Assembly: GCA_910585725.1 (NCBI GenBank)
Contig: CAJUFA010000004.1
Location: forward strand, 62,001 to 126,000
Origin: an uncultured Dorea sp.
Lineage (GTDB): Bacteria > Bacillota > Clostridia > Lachnospirales > Lachnospiraceae
Reading direction: 5' to 3'
DNA: 64,000 nucleotides
Positions 50,984-60,000 of this stretch are shown here, one piece after another. The position numbers and the translations under genes were made by a program. The notes under the pieces are model-generated. The model was given only the letters and a program-made list of their open reading frames with translations, was not told where the DNA came from and ran no database searches. How positions within the stretch are numbered: position 1 is the stretch's first letter; the number at the start of each line of letters is the position of its first letter.

Positions 50984-51690
50984 TATATACCTCGTTTAGA
51001 AACCGTAGTTTCTGTACTCCATTTATATCCCATACGGCGGACGGTGACGATCCTCTCCGGCTTTCCCGGGTCATCCTCAATCTTTGTACGAAGCCTCCTG
51101 ATATAAACTGTCAGAGTATTATTGTCTATATAGTTTTCATTACAATCCCACAGCCTATTTAAAATCTGCTCCGGAGAAAGCACTCTGTTCGGATTCTCCA
51201 TAAAAAGACACAGAAGCTTATATTCACTTGCCGTCAGGTCAATTTGTTCATCCCTTTTATAGACTTCTCCCTTTACCAGCTCTACCCGGATATCATTTGA
51301 GCTCAGCTCCGGGGACTCCTGATTGAAATTACTGCTTCTTCTCATCAGAGCATTAATTCTGGACAGGAATACCGCCAGCTTAAACGGCTTCGTGATATAG
51401 TCGTCTCCTCCGATATCAAGTCCCATAATCATATCCGTCTCTTCATCTGCGGCGGTTAAAAACATGATTGGAACCTTGGAAGTAAGGCGCATTTTTTTAC
51501 ACAACTCAAACCCTGAACCGTCAGGAAGAGAGACATCCAGAATAACCAAATCATATTTCTCATCGGACCAGAATTCGTCTGCTTCCAAAACCGTACGGGC
51601 AACATCTACTCCATAGCCCTCCTTTTTGACGGCAAAAGAAAGCCCGCCGATTAAACTCAAATCGTCTTCCACCAGTAAAATTTGTTTCAT
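50983..51690 (-). CDS. OmpR/PhoB-family response regulator
   Basis: A receiver domain (LLVEDDLSLIGGL, phosphorylated Asp in LVILDVSLPDGSG, Lys in YITKPF) precedes a winged-helix DNA-binding domain (LTASEYKLLCLFMENPNRVL, then VYIRRLRTKIEDD). It is the first gene of an operon with its kinase and the GH3 enzyme and probably controls that operon and others. Confidence 0.95.
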   Translation of the reverse strand: MKQILLVEDDLSLIGGLSFAVKKEGYGVDVARTVLEADEFWSDEKYDLVILDVSLPDGSGFELCKKMRLTSKVPIMFLTAADEETDMIMGLDIGGDDYITKPFKLAVFLSRINALMRRSSNFNQESPELSSNDIRVELVKGEVYKRDEQIDLTASEYKLLCLFMENPNRVLSPEQILNRLWDCNENYIDNNTLTVYIRRLRTKIEDDPGKPERIVTVRRMGYKWSTETTVSKRGI

Positions 51691-51907
51691 CGTACTGTCG
51701 CCTTTCCTTAAATATTAATCCTTTTATTTCTCCTTTGCAATCAATTCTGCTGGCAGAATAAAAGTTGAAGTTAATTTTTTGTTACCCTAAATTAAAAATC
51801 ATTATATTATTCTTTGATAAATATAGTTCCATTATAACATGGAACGGAGAAAAGATAATTGTCGTTGAAAAATATATATTGAAATCTGATATACATTAAA
51901 ATATAAC
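51691..51907. other. Intergenic region with a small dyad
   Basis: This AT-rich 217-bp gap should hold the promoter of the OmpR-type operon, though no convincing -35 was found. GTTCCAT (51826-51832) and ATGGAAC (51839-51845) form a perfect dyad with a 6-bp spacer. Confidence 0.4.
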
Positions 51908-51945
51908 GAAAAAATAGGAGAAGCTCTGATTTTCAGAGCCTCTCC
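51908..51945 (-). terminator. Intrinsic terminator of the ABC/GHKL/LytTR operon
   Basis: On the minus strand GGAGA-G-GCTCTG pairs with CAGAGC-T-TCTCC around AAAAT, followed by TATTTTTTCG. The stop codon of the LytTR gene lies inside the stem. Confidence 0.88.
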
Positions 51946-52667
51946 AGCAAAGTTCCCTTCATACTCCTTGAAAATATACATTTCTCTCCGTTCTTCATAA
52001 GGATCTCTCTGTCTTTAAGATCCAGCTGAGCAATCTGCTCTACATTGACAAGATAACTCCTGTGAACCCGCAGGAACCTCTTTCCAAACTTCTCTTCCAG
52101 GTCCTGCATACTGCCGATAAAGTCCATCCTGTCGTTGACCGCATGTAATTCTATTCTATGAGTCCGTCCTGCAGTCTCAAAGAATACGATCTCATCCACA
52201 GGAATATGCCTGACAACATCCATCACTTTTACCGAGAAGAACTCCCGCTCCTCCCCTTCTTCTTTGCGCATCCGTTCTGTAATTATTTCCAGACAGCGGC
52301 GAATACCCTCCTGCATCTTCCTCGGATTCCCCTTCACAATATAGTCCAATGCCTCCAGGTGATACCGAAACGTCTCAAAAGCCAGATCCTGAAATGCCGT
52401 CACATAGATCAGGAACCCTCTGGAATCCAGTCTGCGGATCTCCTGACCAAGGCCGAATCCGTCCATAGGCTCTCCCTTTAATTCTATATCCAGAAAATAA
52501 ATGCCCCGCCCCGGCGATTCCCTCACCGCCCGGATGATTTCTTCCGGGCGTCCGCTGCACAGGGCAATCTCCATATCATAGCCCTCAATCAGAATCAGCT
52601 TCCTCAGATATTCCTTCTGAGCGGCACGTATCTTCTCATCATCCTCACATATATACACCGGAAGCAT
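51933..52667 (-). CDS. LytTR-family response regulator (AgrA type)
   Basis: The 244-aa protein has a receiver domain (VYICEDDEKIRAAQKEYL, Asp in IYFLDIELKG) and a C-terminal LytTR DNA-binding domain (IVFFETAGRTHRIELHAVN, later FLRVHRSYLVNVEQI). It is the regulator partner of the GHKL kinase at 53832-55196 and the last gene of the five-gene operon. LytTR regulators usually bind paired 9-10 bp repeats; none was recognised upstream of the operon. Confidence 0.94.
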   Translation of the reverse strand: MLPVYICEDDEKIRAAQKEYLRKLILIEGYDMEIALCSGRPEEIIRAVRESPGRGIYFLDIELKGEPMDGFGLGQEIRRLDSRGFLIYVTAFQDLAFETFRYHLEALDYIVKGNPRKMQEGIRRCLEIITERMRKEEGEEREFFSVKVMDVVRHIPVDEIVFFETAGRTHRIELHAVNDRMDFIGSMQDLEEKFGKRFLRVHRSYLVNVEQIAQLDLKDREILMKNGEKCIFSRSMKGTLLERL

Positions 52668-52694
52668 ACTTCTTCCCTCCCCTGTCTGACGTCT

Positions 52695-53726
52695 TCACTG
52701 CTCCGTCGGCTTTTCCCGGTATTGCTTTGCAAATATGAATAATCCAAAAAGCAGACCGTTTGTCAGCAGGGCAATCGGGATATCGCCCCATGATACACTT
52801 TGATTCATCAGCACGTCTGCAGAAAATTCTCCGGAGATAACCAGCGCCAGATTATTATTCAGAAAATGTACGATTACAGGCGCCCAGATATTCTCCGTCT
52901 TCATATATACATAACCCATAAAAATACCTATTCCCACGCAGGTGATGATCTGGCTTATCGTCATGATCACGCCTTTATCCGGAGTCACATAGAAGAAGAA
53001 ATCCAGCGGCAGATGCCAGATTCCCCATACTACTCCCAGAATCAGAACACCCTTTCGAGCCCCAAATCTCTTCTGAAGAATAGGCTGCAGGTAATACCTC
53101 CACCCATACTCTTCTCCAAAGAACGCGATATACCCCAGCGCAAAACTCAGCGGCAACGTAGCTATCGTGATCCACGCCATAGGACTCTTCAAAATTTCCA
53201 AAAAGGTGGTAAACTGCCCCATGGCAACATATCCCAAAGCCGCCCTCAGAAAATATAATCCTAAAAATATAAGAATACAACATACAGTTGCCTTCCCTTT
53301 CTTCCATCTAAGACCATACGCCGCGCGCTTCTTCTTCCCGGCCGCCAGAAGACAGACCAGACATAGTACATTCCCTATGATTAAAATAATTTGAATCCCA
53401 AGAAGCCACACAGACACGTTTCCTCCGGGCATTGTAATCTCTTTATCCGGAAATAATACGGAAAGTACGGTAATTACAATCGAAATCAATGTAATCAAAA
53501 TATAGCCCCGGTAGAACGCTCTCGGCATATCTGTATCTTTCCTGCGGGTCAGAAGAAATGCAAACATCACACCCATCGCGGGATATAACATCTGCGTATT
53601 GGGAAATGCGCTTAAGTTGATCTGCTTCACACTTCCATACCACATCAAAATCCCCATCAGATAAGGAATCCCATAAGTAATCACCACAAAAATCTCAAGC
53701 TGCCGTTTTTCTGTCTTTGAACTCAT
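52695..53726 (-). CDS. CPBP-family intramembrane metalloprotease
   Basis: A 343-aa polytopic protein with the CPBP/Abi motifs: EEYGWRYYLQP, WGIWHLPLDFFF and VHFLNNNLAL. These proteins are Rce1-like glutamate proteases; in Firmicutes they often sit beside bacteriocin or peptide-signalling genes for maturation or immunity. I chose the ATG at 53726, after GGGAGG; the frame is open further upstream. It lies between the GHKL kinase and its LytTR partner, an order that suggests a role in the same signalling circuit. Confidence 0.92.
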   Translation of the reverse strand: MSSKTEKRQLEIFVVITYGIPYLMGILMWYGSVKQINLSAFPNTQMLYPAMGVMFAFLLTRRKDTDMPRAFYRGYILITLISIVITVLSVLFPDKEITMPGGNVSVWLLGIQIILIIGNVLCLVCLLAAGKKKRAAYGLRWKKGKATVCCILIFLGLYFLRAALGYVAMGQFTTFLEILKSPMAWITIATLPLSFALGYIAFFGEEYGWRYYLQPILQKRFGARKGVLILGVVWGIWHLPLDFFFYVTPDKGVIMTISQIITCVGIGIFMGYVYMKTENIWAPVIVHFLNNNLALVISGEFSADVLMNQSVSWGDIPIALLTNGLLFGLFIFAKQYREKPTEQ

Positions 53727-53831
53727 CTCTATTCCTCCCTCTTCTTTCATTGACAGCTTTATTTTACCTAAATATATATTTTTTGCAGTGAAAAATGCCC
53801 GAACTGTTCTTCTCAATGCCCAAATCGATAA

Positions 53832-55196
53832 CTATGATTCCTGTATCTTCAGCTCCTGGATAAAATATCCGTCCTGTATCGTGGTAAGCGACAATGCTTT
53901 CTCGTATTTTCCTAAAATTCTCTTATAATTATTAAGCCCGATACCTCTTCCGTTTCCTTTAGTAGAATACCCCGCAATCCCAAGTTTATGAAAATCCACA
54001 GCCGAATACAGTGTATTTTTTACGAGAAACGTCGTATACCCACTCTGACTGCTGATCATGATCTGGATGCGTCCGTCCTTCTTCCCCTGCACCTCCTCCA
54101 TGGCGTTATCCAGAAGTATCCCAAGACAGCGGCACAGATCCGTACTGCGTACCCGTGTTTCCTTAAAAGGTTTCAAGACGTCAAGTTCACAGTGAATCTC
54201 CTCCCTCTGCATCGTGTGTAATTTCTCCAGAAACAGCCCTTTTACCTCGGTCACGCGAATATTGGCAAGCTGATTCATAAGCCGGATCTGGCTTCCTACC
54301 TGCAGGTCAAAATCTTCAGTCATCTCCTGAATATAACCCTGAATCGCCTCAAGATTCCCCTCTTCTGCCTGCAGATACATCCCCGACATCATATTTTTAA
54401 AATCATGCCGGAAACGTCTTACTTCTTTCTGCAGCCCTTCCAGATTCTCAATATATGCTCCCTGCTGCCTGAGGCTCACTTCCTGATCCTCGATCCTTTT
54501 CTGCTGGATCCCCTCGCGTCCGGTATGCATGAAGATCATATAGATGATCAGAAGGAAAATAAACGTAGTAGCCGGATTATAACCGGCATCCTTGGCGCTG
54601 ATCTCCACCGTCTCCTGCACGATCTGAGAGAGCGCCGGATATAAGATCAGAAAAATCAGAACCGCCGGTCCAAGTTTCTGCTCTTCCCACTGGCTGAACA
54701 ATTTTCCCGCCTTTGTCCCGTACAGAAGCCCAATCACCAGTAAGAGGGCAAGCGGCACTATAACCCACTCATAGAACAAGTATTCCAGTCTGTCTGACTG
54801 GATTTCCAGATGATAGAATTTATCGGGCGAGAATATATCCGCCAGATTCCAGCCAACTGCATACAGAATAATCTGAAAAACCGACGTCGCCAGACATATC
54901 TCATATGGCTTCTCATACATCACCCGCAAAAACAGCATAATTCCGACGATCTCAACATAATTGAATATAATCTCTCCGCCCTCATGCGGCCATGCAAACA
55001 TACCCATTTTAAAGAAGATGCTGCCAATCAAAGCTACTAAAAATATATACAGTATCAACGATCCAAAGATGGTATAATAATGTTTTCGATTCTTGTAAGG
55101 TATCTCTCCCAGAAGCAGAAGCGATACGCATACATGAAAAATCACGGTAATACTTATGCTTAAAAGATTCCCGCATATAATCTCAAAAAAAGACAT
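53832..55196 (-). CDS. GHKL-type sensor histidine kinase (AgrC-like)
   Basis: The 454-aa kinase has about six N-terminal membrane segments (residues 1-220), a helical linker and a GHKL ATPase domain. The phosphoacceptor is in RFRHDFKNMMSGMYL; nucleotide motifs are LDNAMEEV and GNGRGIGLNNYK. This is the plan of AgrC/ComD receptors for secreted peptides. It is encoded with a LytTR regulator, a CPBP protease and an ABC transporter, but no peptide gene is visible. GGAGG precedes the ATG. Confidence 0.93.
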   Translation of the reverse strand: MSFFEIICGNLLSISITVIFHVCVSLLLLGEIPYKNRKHYYTIFGSLILYIFLVALIGSIFFKMGMFAWPHEGGEIIFNYVEIVGIMLFLRVMYEKPYEICLATSVFQIILYAVGWNLADIFSPDKFYHLEIQSDRLEYLFYEWVIVPLALLLVIGLLYGTKAGKLFSQWEEQKLGPAVLIFLILYPALSQIVQETVEISAKDAGYNPATTFIFLLIIYMIFMHTGREGIQQKRIEDQEVSLRQQGAYIENLEGLQKEVRRFRHDFKNMMSGMYLQAEEGNLEAIQGYIQEMTEDFDLQVGSQIRLMNQLANIRVTEVKGLFLEKLHTMQREEIHCELDVLKPFKETRVRSTDLCRCLGILLDNAMEEVQGKKDGRIQIMISSQSGYTTFLVKNTLYSAVDFHKLGIAGYSTKGNGRGIGLNNYKRILGKYEKALSLTTIQDGYFIQELKIQES

Positions 55197-55225
55197 TTAC
55201 ACATCCTCCATTCGCAGCCGTTTTA

Positions 55226-56824
55226 TTATGCCCGCAGCCGGAAAGTCCTTGGCGCAAGCCGATAGACCAGCACACATGCGGCGGCACAATAGACCACGCA
55301 GAAAATAATCGTCCCAAGACCGAACACAAAAGTAGACATCCGAAGCTGCATAAATCCATAGCAGAACAGATACGTCGCTATCACCACAATCCGGTAAGTT
55401 CCGCTCCTGATCTCCGTTCCTGCGTTATAAGGCTGCAGGAGATAATAGATCGTCAGATAATGCATGGAAAAGAACGCGCTCATACACAGAATAGATACAA
55501 GCAGCATAACATAATTCATGGGATCCGCCGTACCTCCGGACAGATACAATAAAGCGGCAAGTCCCCCTCCGATCACAAACGCCGGCAGCAGGTTGACCTT
55601 CATGATCTCCCGAAGCCGGATCCGGAAAAGCTTCAAGATACATTCCGGCCGTTTATAAAACGAATACGTCAGAAGGCTGTGGTCACAGTTCATAAACAGC
55701 ACATTCGTAAATCCCGTCCCCCTGTTGATACAATACATAATAAATACAAAATACGGCAGATTCGTAAGCACCAGATGATTCACCTTCCCCTTAAACTCCG
55801 GAAACAGGAAGATCCCCAGAATACCTGCGCACACGATACACAGGCTAACGGCAGCAATCCGTTTTGAAGATTTCCAGAGTATTTTCTGATGACGCCTGAT
55901 AAACAATTCATTCAGGTATTCGAATCCTATACGGCTGCTCCCGGTTCCTTCGTCTATCTGTATAACTTTCTCACTCTGGCGCTTAACCGAACGCCTGGCT
56001 TCCTCCACCTGGTGCAGATACTGCATCAGGATCTGCCGATAGACGTCTCTGAACTCCGTAAACGTCCATATCTTACGAAGAGACGCTATCCCGCACAGGA
56101 TCCCGCACACCAGTATCGATACGCTTACTGTTTCCGGCAGTACACATTCCCCTATCACCGGAATATCCAACACCGCAGCCGCCGGAATTCCATAAGCCGC
56201 GGCTAAAACCAGGGCGATCACTATCCATCCCCTGACGCCTATCTGATTCTCGCTTACCGCATATCCTGTCCGTTCATATTTTCTTAAAGTCCACGCAACC
56301 ACCGCAAGCTTCATACCCGCCGCTGCAAAGGGAAGCAGAAGACACTGCCACGTCGTCAGTCCCCTCATCTTCCCGAAGATCATACCGAAGACCAGATATC
56401 CCGTCAATATCTTCAGCATCTCATATACATATGTAGACAGCGCGTACTCCCTGGCATCCATCCGAAGAAGTATCAGCGCGTAATATTTATCCTTAGTCGG
56501 ATTGAATACATAAGTATTCGTCAAGGCTCCGATAAAAGTCAAAAACACAAAAATATGCAAAAATACCTTCCCCTCCGGTACCGTCTTATAGAGGCCGGCG
56601 ATCAGCGCGATCATAAGCAGAAAATACAGAAATTTTCCAAGAAATGCTTTGATAAACTCCCATATGCCAGACATGATATTCGCGAATATCTTATAATCCG
56701 GATCCCTGTACAATTCCTGCGGGAATAATTTCTTCAACACCGGAATCTGCTTCAGAGAATATAGAATCGTATTGACGCGATATGTATTTTTCAGTGAATA
56801 TGCTATTTTAAACGTTTTGTTCAT
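55226..56824 (-). CDS. Polytopic ABC-type permease
   Basis: A 532-aa protein with about 12 hydrophobic stretches and no clear extracellular domain. It begins MNKTFKIAYSLKNTYRVNTI, a feature of ABC exporter permeases in Firmicutes peptide-resistance systems. It lies 41 bp behind the ATPase gene and 29 bp before the kinase gene. Family assignment rests mainly on this pairing and its topology. Confidence 0.8.
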   Translation of the reverse strand: MNKTFKIAYSLKNTYRVNTILYSLKQIPVLKKLFPQELYRDPDYKIFANIMSGIWEFIKAFLGKFLYFLLMIALIAGLYKTVPEGKVFLHIFVFLTFIGALTNTYVFNPTKDKYYALILLRMDAREYALSTYVYEMLKILTGYLVFGMIFGKMRGLTTWQCLLLPFAAAGMKLAVVAWTLRKYERTGYAVSENQIGVRGWIVIALVLAAAYGIPAAAVLDIPVIGECVLPETVSVSILVCGILCGIASLRKIWTFTEFRDVYRQILMQYLHQVEEARRSVKRQSEKVIQIDEGTGSSRIGFEYLNELFIRRHQKILWKSSKRIAAVSLCIVCAGILGIFLFPEFKGKVNHLVLTNLPYFVFIMYCINRGTGFTNVLFMNCDHSLLTYSFYKRPECILKLFRIRLREIMKVNLLPAFVIGGGLAALLYLSGGTADPMNYVMLLVSILCMSAFFSMHYLTIYYLLQPYNAGTEIRSGTYRIVVIATYLFCYGFMQLRMSTFVFGLGTIIFCVVYCAAACVLVYRLAPRTFRLRA

Positions 56825-56865
56825 ATACCTGTCCCTCTTACTATTCTAACTCAAATTCCCTGTCG

Positions 56866-57576
56866 CTAATCTATCGGTCGTTCATCCCTTAGAACAGCCA
56901 GAATCTTCTCCTTAAATTCATGGCTGTCCATATCCGTCTTATCTACCTTATCCAACACGCCGTGATTTAACAGCACGATCTCATCACAGAGATCCAGAGC
57001 AAGATCCATAATATGTGTCGATACAATGATAATACGATCTTCTTTAAGCGACCTGAGGATCTGTTTCATCTCTTCCGCCACCACGACATCCAGAGAAGTC
57101 AGCGGTTCATCCAGAAGCAGAAGATTGGGCTTCGCTATGATATTAACCAGCATCTGCATCTTATTCTTCATTCCATGGGAATAATCCTTCAGAAGCTTGT
57201 CCCTGTCCTCCGGCGCAATGCTCATATAGTCAAAATACGCATCCAAATTCTTTGATTCTTCTATCTTATCCTTATGGATATCTATAAAGAACTTGAGAAA
57301 TTCCCGGCCAGTCAAAAACTCCGGCACCGTCGGCGTGGACAGTACATATCCGATATCGTCAGGAACCGTCTCCCTCTTCTGACCGCCCTCTTCCAGATAA
57401 AAATCTCCCCCGTCCGCTTTCATATCTTTGTTCAGACAATTAAAAAGCGTCGTCTTGCCCGCGCCGTTACGTCCCAGAAGCCCGTAGATCTTACCGCTTT
57501 CAAAGGTAAAATCTATATCACGTAGTACCTCTTTCTTCTCAAAACGCTTCACCAGATGTTCAATCGTAAATCTCAT
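56866..57576 (-). CDS. ABC transporter ATP-binding protein
   Basis: The 236-aa ATPase has Walker A (GRNGAGKTTL), the Q-loop region (DIGYVLSTPTVPEFLTGREF), a diverged signature (KDYSHGMKNKMQMLVNI), Walker B (LLLLDEPLTSLD) and H-loop (IIVSTHIMDLA). AAGAAGG is about seven bases before the ATG at 57576; the frame remains open far upstream to 57864, through the promoter and into the radical SAM gene, but those codons are unlikely to be used. It is the first gene of the operon, with an AT-rich palindrome in its promoter. Confidence 0.94.
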   Translation of the reverse strand: MRFTIEHLVKRFEKKEVLRDIDFTFESGKIYGLLGRNGAGKTTLFNCLNKDMKADGGDFYLEEGGQKRETVPDDIGYVLSTPTVPEFLTGREFLKFFIDIHKDKIEESKNLDAYFDYMSIAPEDRDKLLKDYSHGMKNKMQMLVNIIAKPNLLLLDEPLTSLDVVVAEEMKQILRSLKEDRIIIVSTHIMDLALDLCDEIVLLNHGVLDKVDKTDMDSHEFKEKILAVLRDERPID

Positions 57577-57613
57577 ATACATTCCTTCTTTCCTGCAGAA
57601 CCTGTAAACAGCC

Positions 57614-57648
57614 TTAGATGATAATATATTATATATATTATCACCAAA
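57614..57648 (-). promoter_or_regulatory. Promoter of the ABC/GHKL operon containing an AT palindrome
   Basis: GATAATATAT and ATATATTATC (57620-57642) are inverted copies around a 3-bp centre. On the minus strand TTGGTG and TATCAT, 18 bases apart, flank most of it, so the dyad occupies the spacer of the presumed promoter. Confidence 0.5.
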
Positions 57649-57766
57649 AATGTCATCTATAAAAAGCATTAATTCTTTTGCGAATATAAAGGGGCAGAAC
57701 GCCCCTCCCGATTTACTTGAAACTCCGGCGCTTCCGCCGTCTTTTGAAAGAAAATTGATCACTTTA

Positions 57767-58684
57767 TCAAACAGTCCGCCACACACTCCCGCCGTCACAT
57801 CTTTCCAGCGCCGGGCATTCCCCCTGTACATAAGAATATATTTCCGTCTCCGGCGTCTCTGCAATCACTTTATCCAACCGCGCCGTCATCTTCTCTTTAT
57901 CCTTCGGAAGCCTGCCCCGCACCCGGAATTCGATAAAATCATGAAATCCGTCGTACAGGATATCCGCGGTCAACAGCTCTATCAGGCGGCGTTCCTCCTC
58001 AAGATTCTCCCTCTCGGACGCAGGGATAAAGCTGCCGTCCAGTATATTCTGATACAACGGCGCCTCTTTATGCAGAAACATAGAGAAATTCACCACATGC
58101 GCCGGTCTGGTCTGGTTCAGGAATTCTGCCAGCGCATAAGCATTCTCCTTTCCTCTTCCTTTCCCTGCCACCCCCGTCATAATGTGCGCGTCATAGATCA
58201 TACCGGCCTGATGCAGACGCCCGATCGCCTCGTATGCCTGTCTCTGGTCATGGTCCTTCTCCATAAGGGCGAGCACATCGTCAAGACCGCTCTCTATACC
58301 CAGATACAGATGCCTTACTCCCAGCTTGCAGAACGCTTCAAGCTCCGCATCCGACCGTTTCAGGATACTGGTCACCGTCGCATCCATATTAATCTCTTCA
58401 CATTCCGGGAAATACTGTCTGATCATCTCCAGTATCTGCATCAGCCGTTCTGTTTTCTGGGCGAATGCATTTCCGTCTCCCAGAAAAATCTTCCTGGGAT
58501 TCCCTCCCGCTTCTTTCACTCTTGCCAGTTCTTTCTCAATCTGTTCAAATGAAAGCTCCCGATACTTAAGATGCCGGAACAGGTTGCAGAACCTGCAACG
58601 ATTGTAGGAACATCCCACCATGATCGGCAGCATGAACGAAGATCTCTCCATAGGCGCACGGCAGATTTGTCCTTCATATTCCAT
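57767..58684 (-). CDS. Radical SAM protein
   Basis: The 305-aa protein carries the 4Fe-4S motif CSYNRCRFC near residue 26 and later radical SAM elements (GNPRKIFLGDGNAF, LYLGIESGLDDVL). It resembles the HemN/Elp3-like B12-independent group of uncharacterised Firmicutes proteins with roughly this size. No product can be named. GGAGG lies seven bases before the ATG at 58684; a GTG precedes it directly. It follows a small XRE regulator and an EFR1 ferredoxin that could supply electrons. Confidence 0.9.
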   Translation of the reverse strand: MEYEGQICRAPMERSSFMLPIMVGCSYNRCRFCNLFRHLKYRELSFEQIEKELARVKEAGGNPRKIFLGDGNAFAQKTERLMQILEMIRQYFPECEEINMDATVTSILKRSDAELEAFCKLGVRHLYLGIESGLDDVLALMEKDHDQRQAYEAIGRLHQAGMIYDAHIMTGVAGKGRGKENAYALAEFLNQTRPAHVVNFSMFLHKEAPLYQNILDGSFIPASERENLEEERRLIELLTADILYDGFHDFIEFRVRGRLPKDKEKMTARLDKVIAETPETEIYSYVQGECPALERCDGGSVWRTV

Positions 58685-58737
58685 CACTATACCTCCCTCA
58701 ACACTAATCTACTAACCAAAGCTCCTGATGCAGGCAA

Positions 58738-58935
58738 TTACTCTTCTTCGTAGATAAATATCTCCTCAATACTCATCCCAAAATATCTGGCGATCTTAAA
58801 CGCCAGCCCGATCGACGGATTATATCTTCCGTTCTCCAGGGATCCGATTGTCTGGCGCGACACCTTAAGCGCCAAAGCCAGTTCTTCCTGCCTGATTCCC
58901 CGCTGTCTGCGCAGCTCTTCCAAACGATTCTTCAT
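58738..58935 (-). CDS. Small XRE-family regulator
   Basis: A 65-aa protein that is a single Cro/C1 helix-turn-helix (RQEELALALKVSRQTIGSLE, then NPSIGLAFKIARYFGMSIEE). It belongs to the YgzD-like group of tiny repressors. It lies between EFR1 and radical SAM genes on the same strand, 26 bp after the former, and probably regulates its own cluster. Confidence 0.92.
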   Translation of the reverse strand: MKNRLEELRRQRGIRQEELALALKVSRQTIGSLENGRYNPSIGLAFKIARYFGMSIEEIFIYEEE

Positions 58936-58961
58936 AATTTCTGTCCCCAGCTATATTCCGT

Positions 58962-59735
58962 TTACACCATCAATTCATTCCTCTTTCTCTCTTTACATGC
59001 TTTCTTAAGCTTCTGCGCGCCTGCCGCAACCAGAACCTTACTGACGCTGCGGTTTTTCTGGGGACAGACCGCGATACAGCGCATACATGTAATACACTTC
59101 TCATGATCCGTACTCATGGGCATATCTGCAGGGATCGCTCCAACCGGACACTTCTCTGCACAGATCCCGCACTTTGTACAAGATCTGCCTGTCCTTGGTT
59201 TCATCGGCACACCGCCAAATGACCGGTATGGCCTGTTTCCCGGAACCGTCGGCACGGCCGTAAGGCTGCCGTCCTGGATCCCTCTTCTGATCTGATCCCC
59301 AAAACCGGCCAGCTCCCTTTCATCTTCCGCATCCGGGCGTCCCGCCGCGAACCGACGCATGATAGAATGCTCCGCAACCGACGCAATCGCCGCAACCGGA
59401 CAAAATCCCGCTTCCGATAATGTATCATTTAATTCCAGCATCGTATCGTCATAGGCACGATTTCCATACACGGTGATCGGAATAGCCCGCGCCTGATTCC
59501 CTCTCATCTCCCGGAGCCTTTCCCCTGCCGCCTGCGGGATCCTCCCTCCGTAAGACGGAACCGCCACGATACAGATATCCTCCTGCTCAAATGACAATGA
59601 GGAAAAATCCAACTTCCTGTCCGTCAGATCTATCAGGATAATGTCTGAGCCAAATCTGTCGGCGACTATATCCGCAGCCTTTTTCGTGCCTCCTGTCGGG
59701 CTGAATATAATTTCATATATTTTCATTTTAATCAT
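58962..59735 (-). CDS. EFR1-family flavodoxin-ferredoxin fusion
   Basis: The N-terminal half is a flavodoxin-like fold (IIFSPTGGTKKAADIVADRF), the C-terminal part a two-cluster ferredoxin (CTKCGICAEKCPVGAIP, then CITCMRCIAVCPQ). EFR1 proteins are anaerobic electron carriers or small reductases. AAAGGA precedes the ATG at 59735; a second ATG three codons later is possible. It is divergent from galE. Confidence 0.92.
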   Translation of the reverse strand: MIKMKIYEIIFSPTGGTKKAADIVADRFGSDIILIDLTDRKLDFSSLSFEQEDICIVAVPSYGGRIPQAAGERLREMRGNQARAIPITVYGNRAYDDTMLELNDTLSEAGFCPVAAIASVAEHSIMRRFAAGRPDAEDERELAGFGDQIRRGIQDGSLTAVPTVPGNRPYRSFGGVPMKPRTGRSCTKCGICAEKCPVGAIPADMPMSTDHEKCITCMRCIAVCPQKNRSVSKVLVAAGAQKLKKACKERKRNELMV

Positions 59736-59911
59736 CTGTTCCTTTCATCTCACTCAATCGTCCAAGCTATAATCTTAATCATATCTCACGAATACATTAT
59801 TACATTAATTCCATAATAAATCAATATAAGTCACAATATAGTTTGGGAGTGTAACATTCCTTCTATTGGGCCATAATATCAATATCTTTATATTTTTATC
59901 CAATATGCTTA

Positions 59912-59940
59912 TTGATTTTCATCTATTTATGCAATATGAT
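59912..59940 (+). promoter_or_regulatory. Predicted promoter of galE-pepP
   Basis: TTGATT (59912-59917) and TATGAT (59935-59940) are 17 bases apart, about 60 nt before the galE start. Confidence 0.6.
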
Positions 59941-60000
59941 AATAATCAGAAAACATTTCAACAATATCTGAAAGAAACCAGATAAAAGGAGGACCTACTT

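Noticed and set aside
57577..57864. N-terminal extension of the ABC ATPase, considered as a fused or separate peptide gene
   Set aside because: It runs through the promoter palindrome into the radical SAM coding sequence and has no ribosome site of its own; the ATG at 57576 is well supported.
57650..58552. A 300-codon open frame on the plus strand opposite the radical SAM gene
   Set aside because: The radical SAM frame carries clear motifs; the opposite frame is low-quality shadow sequence.
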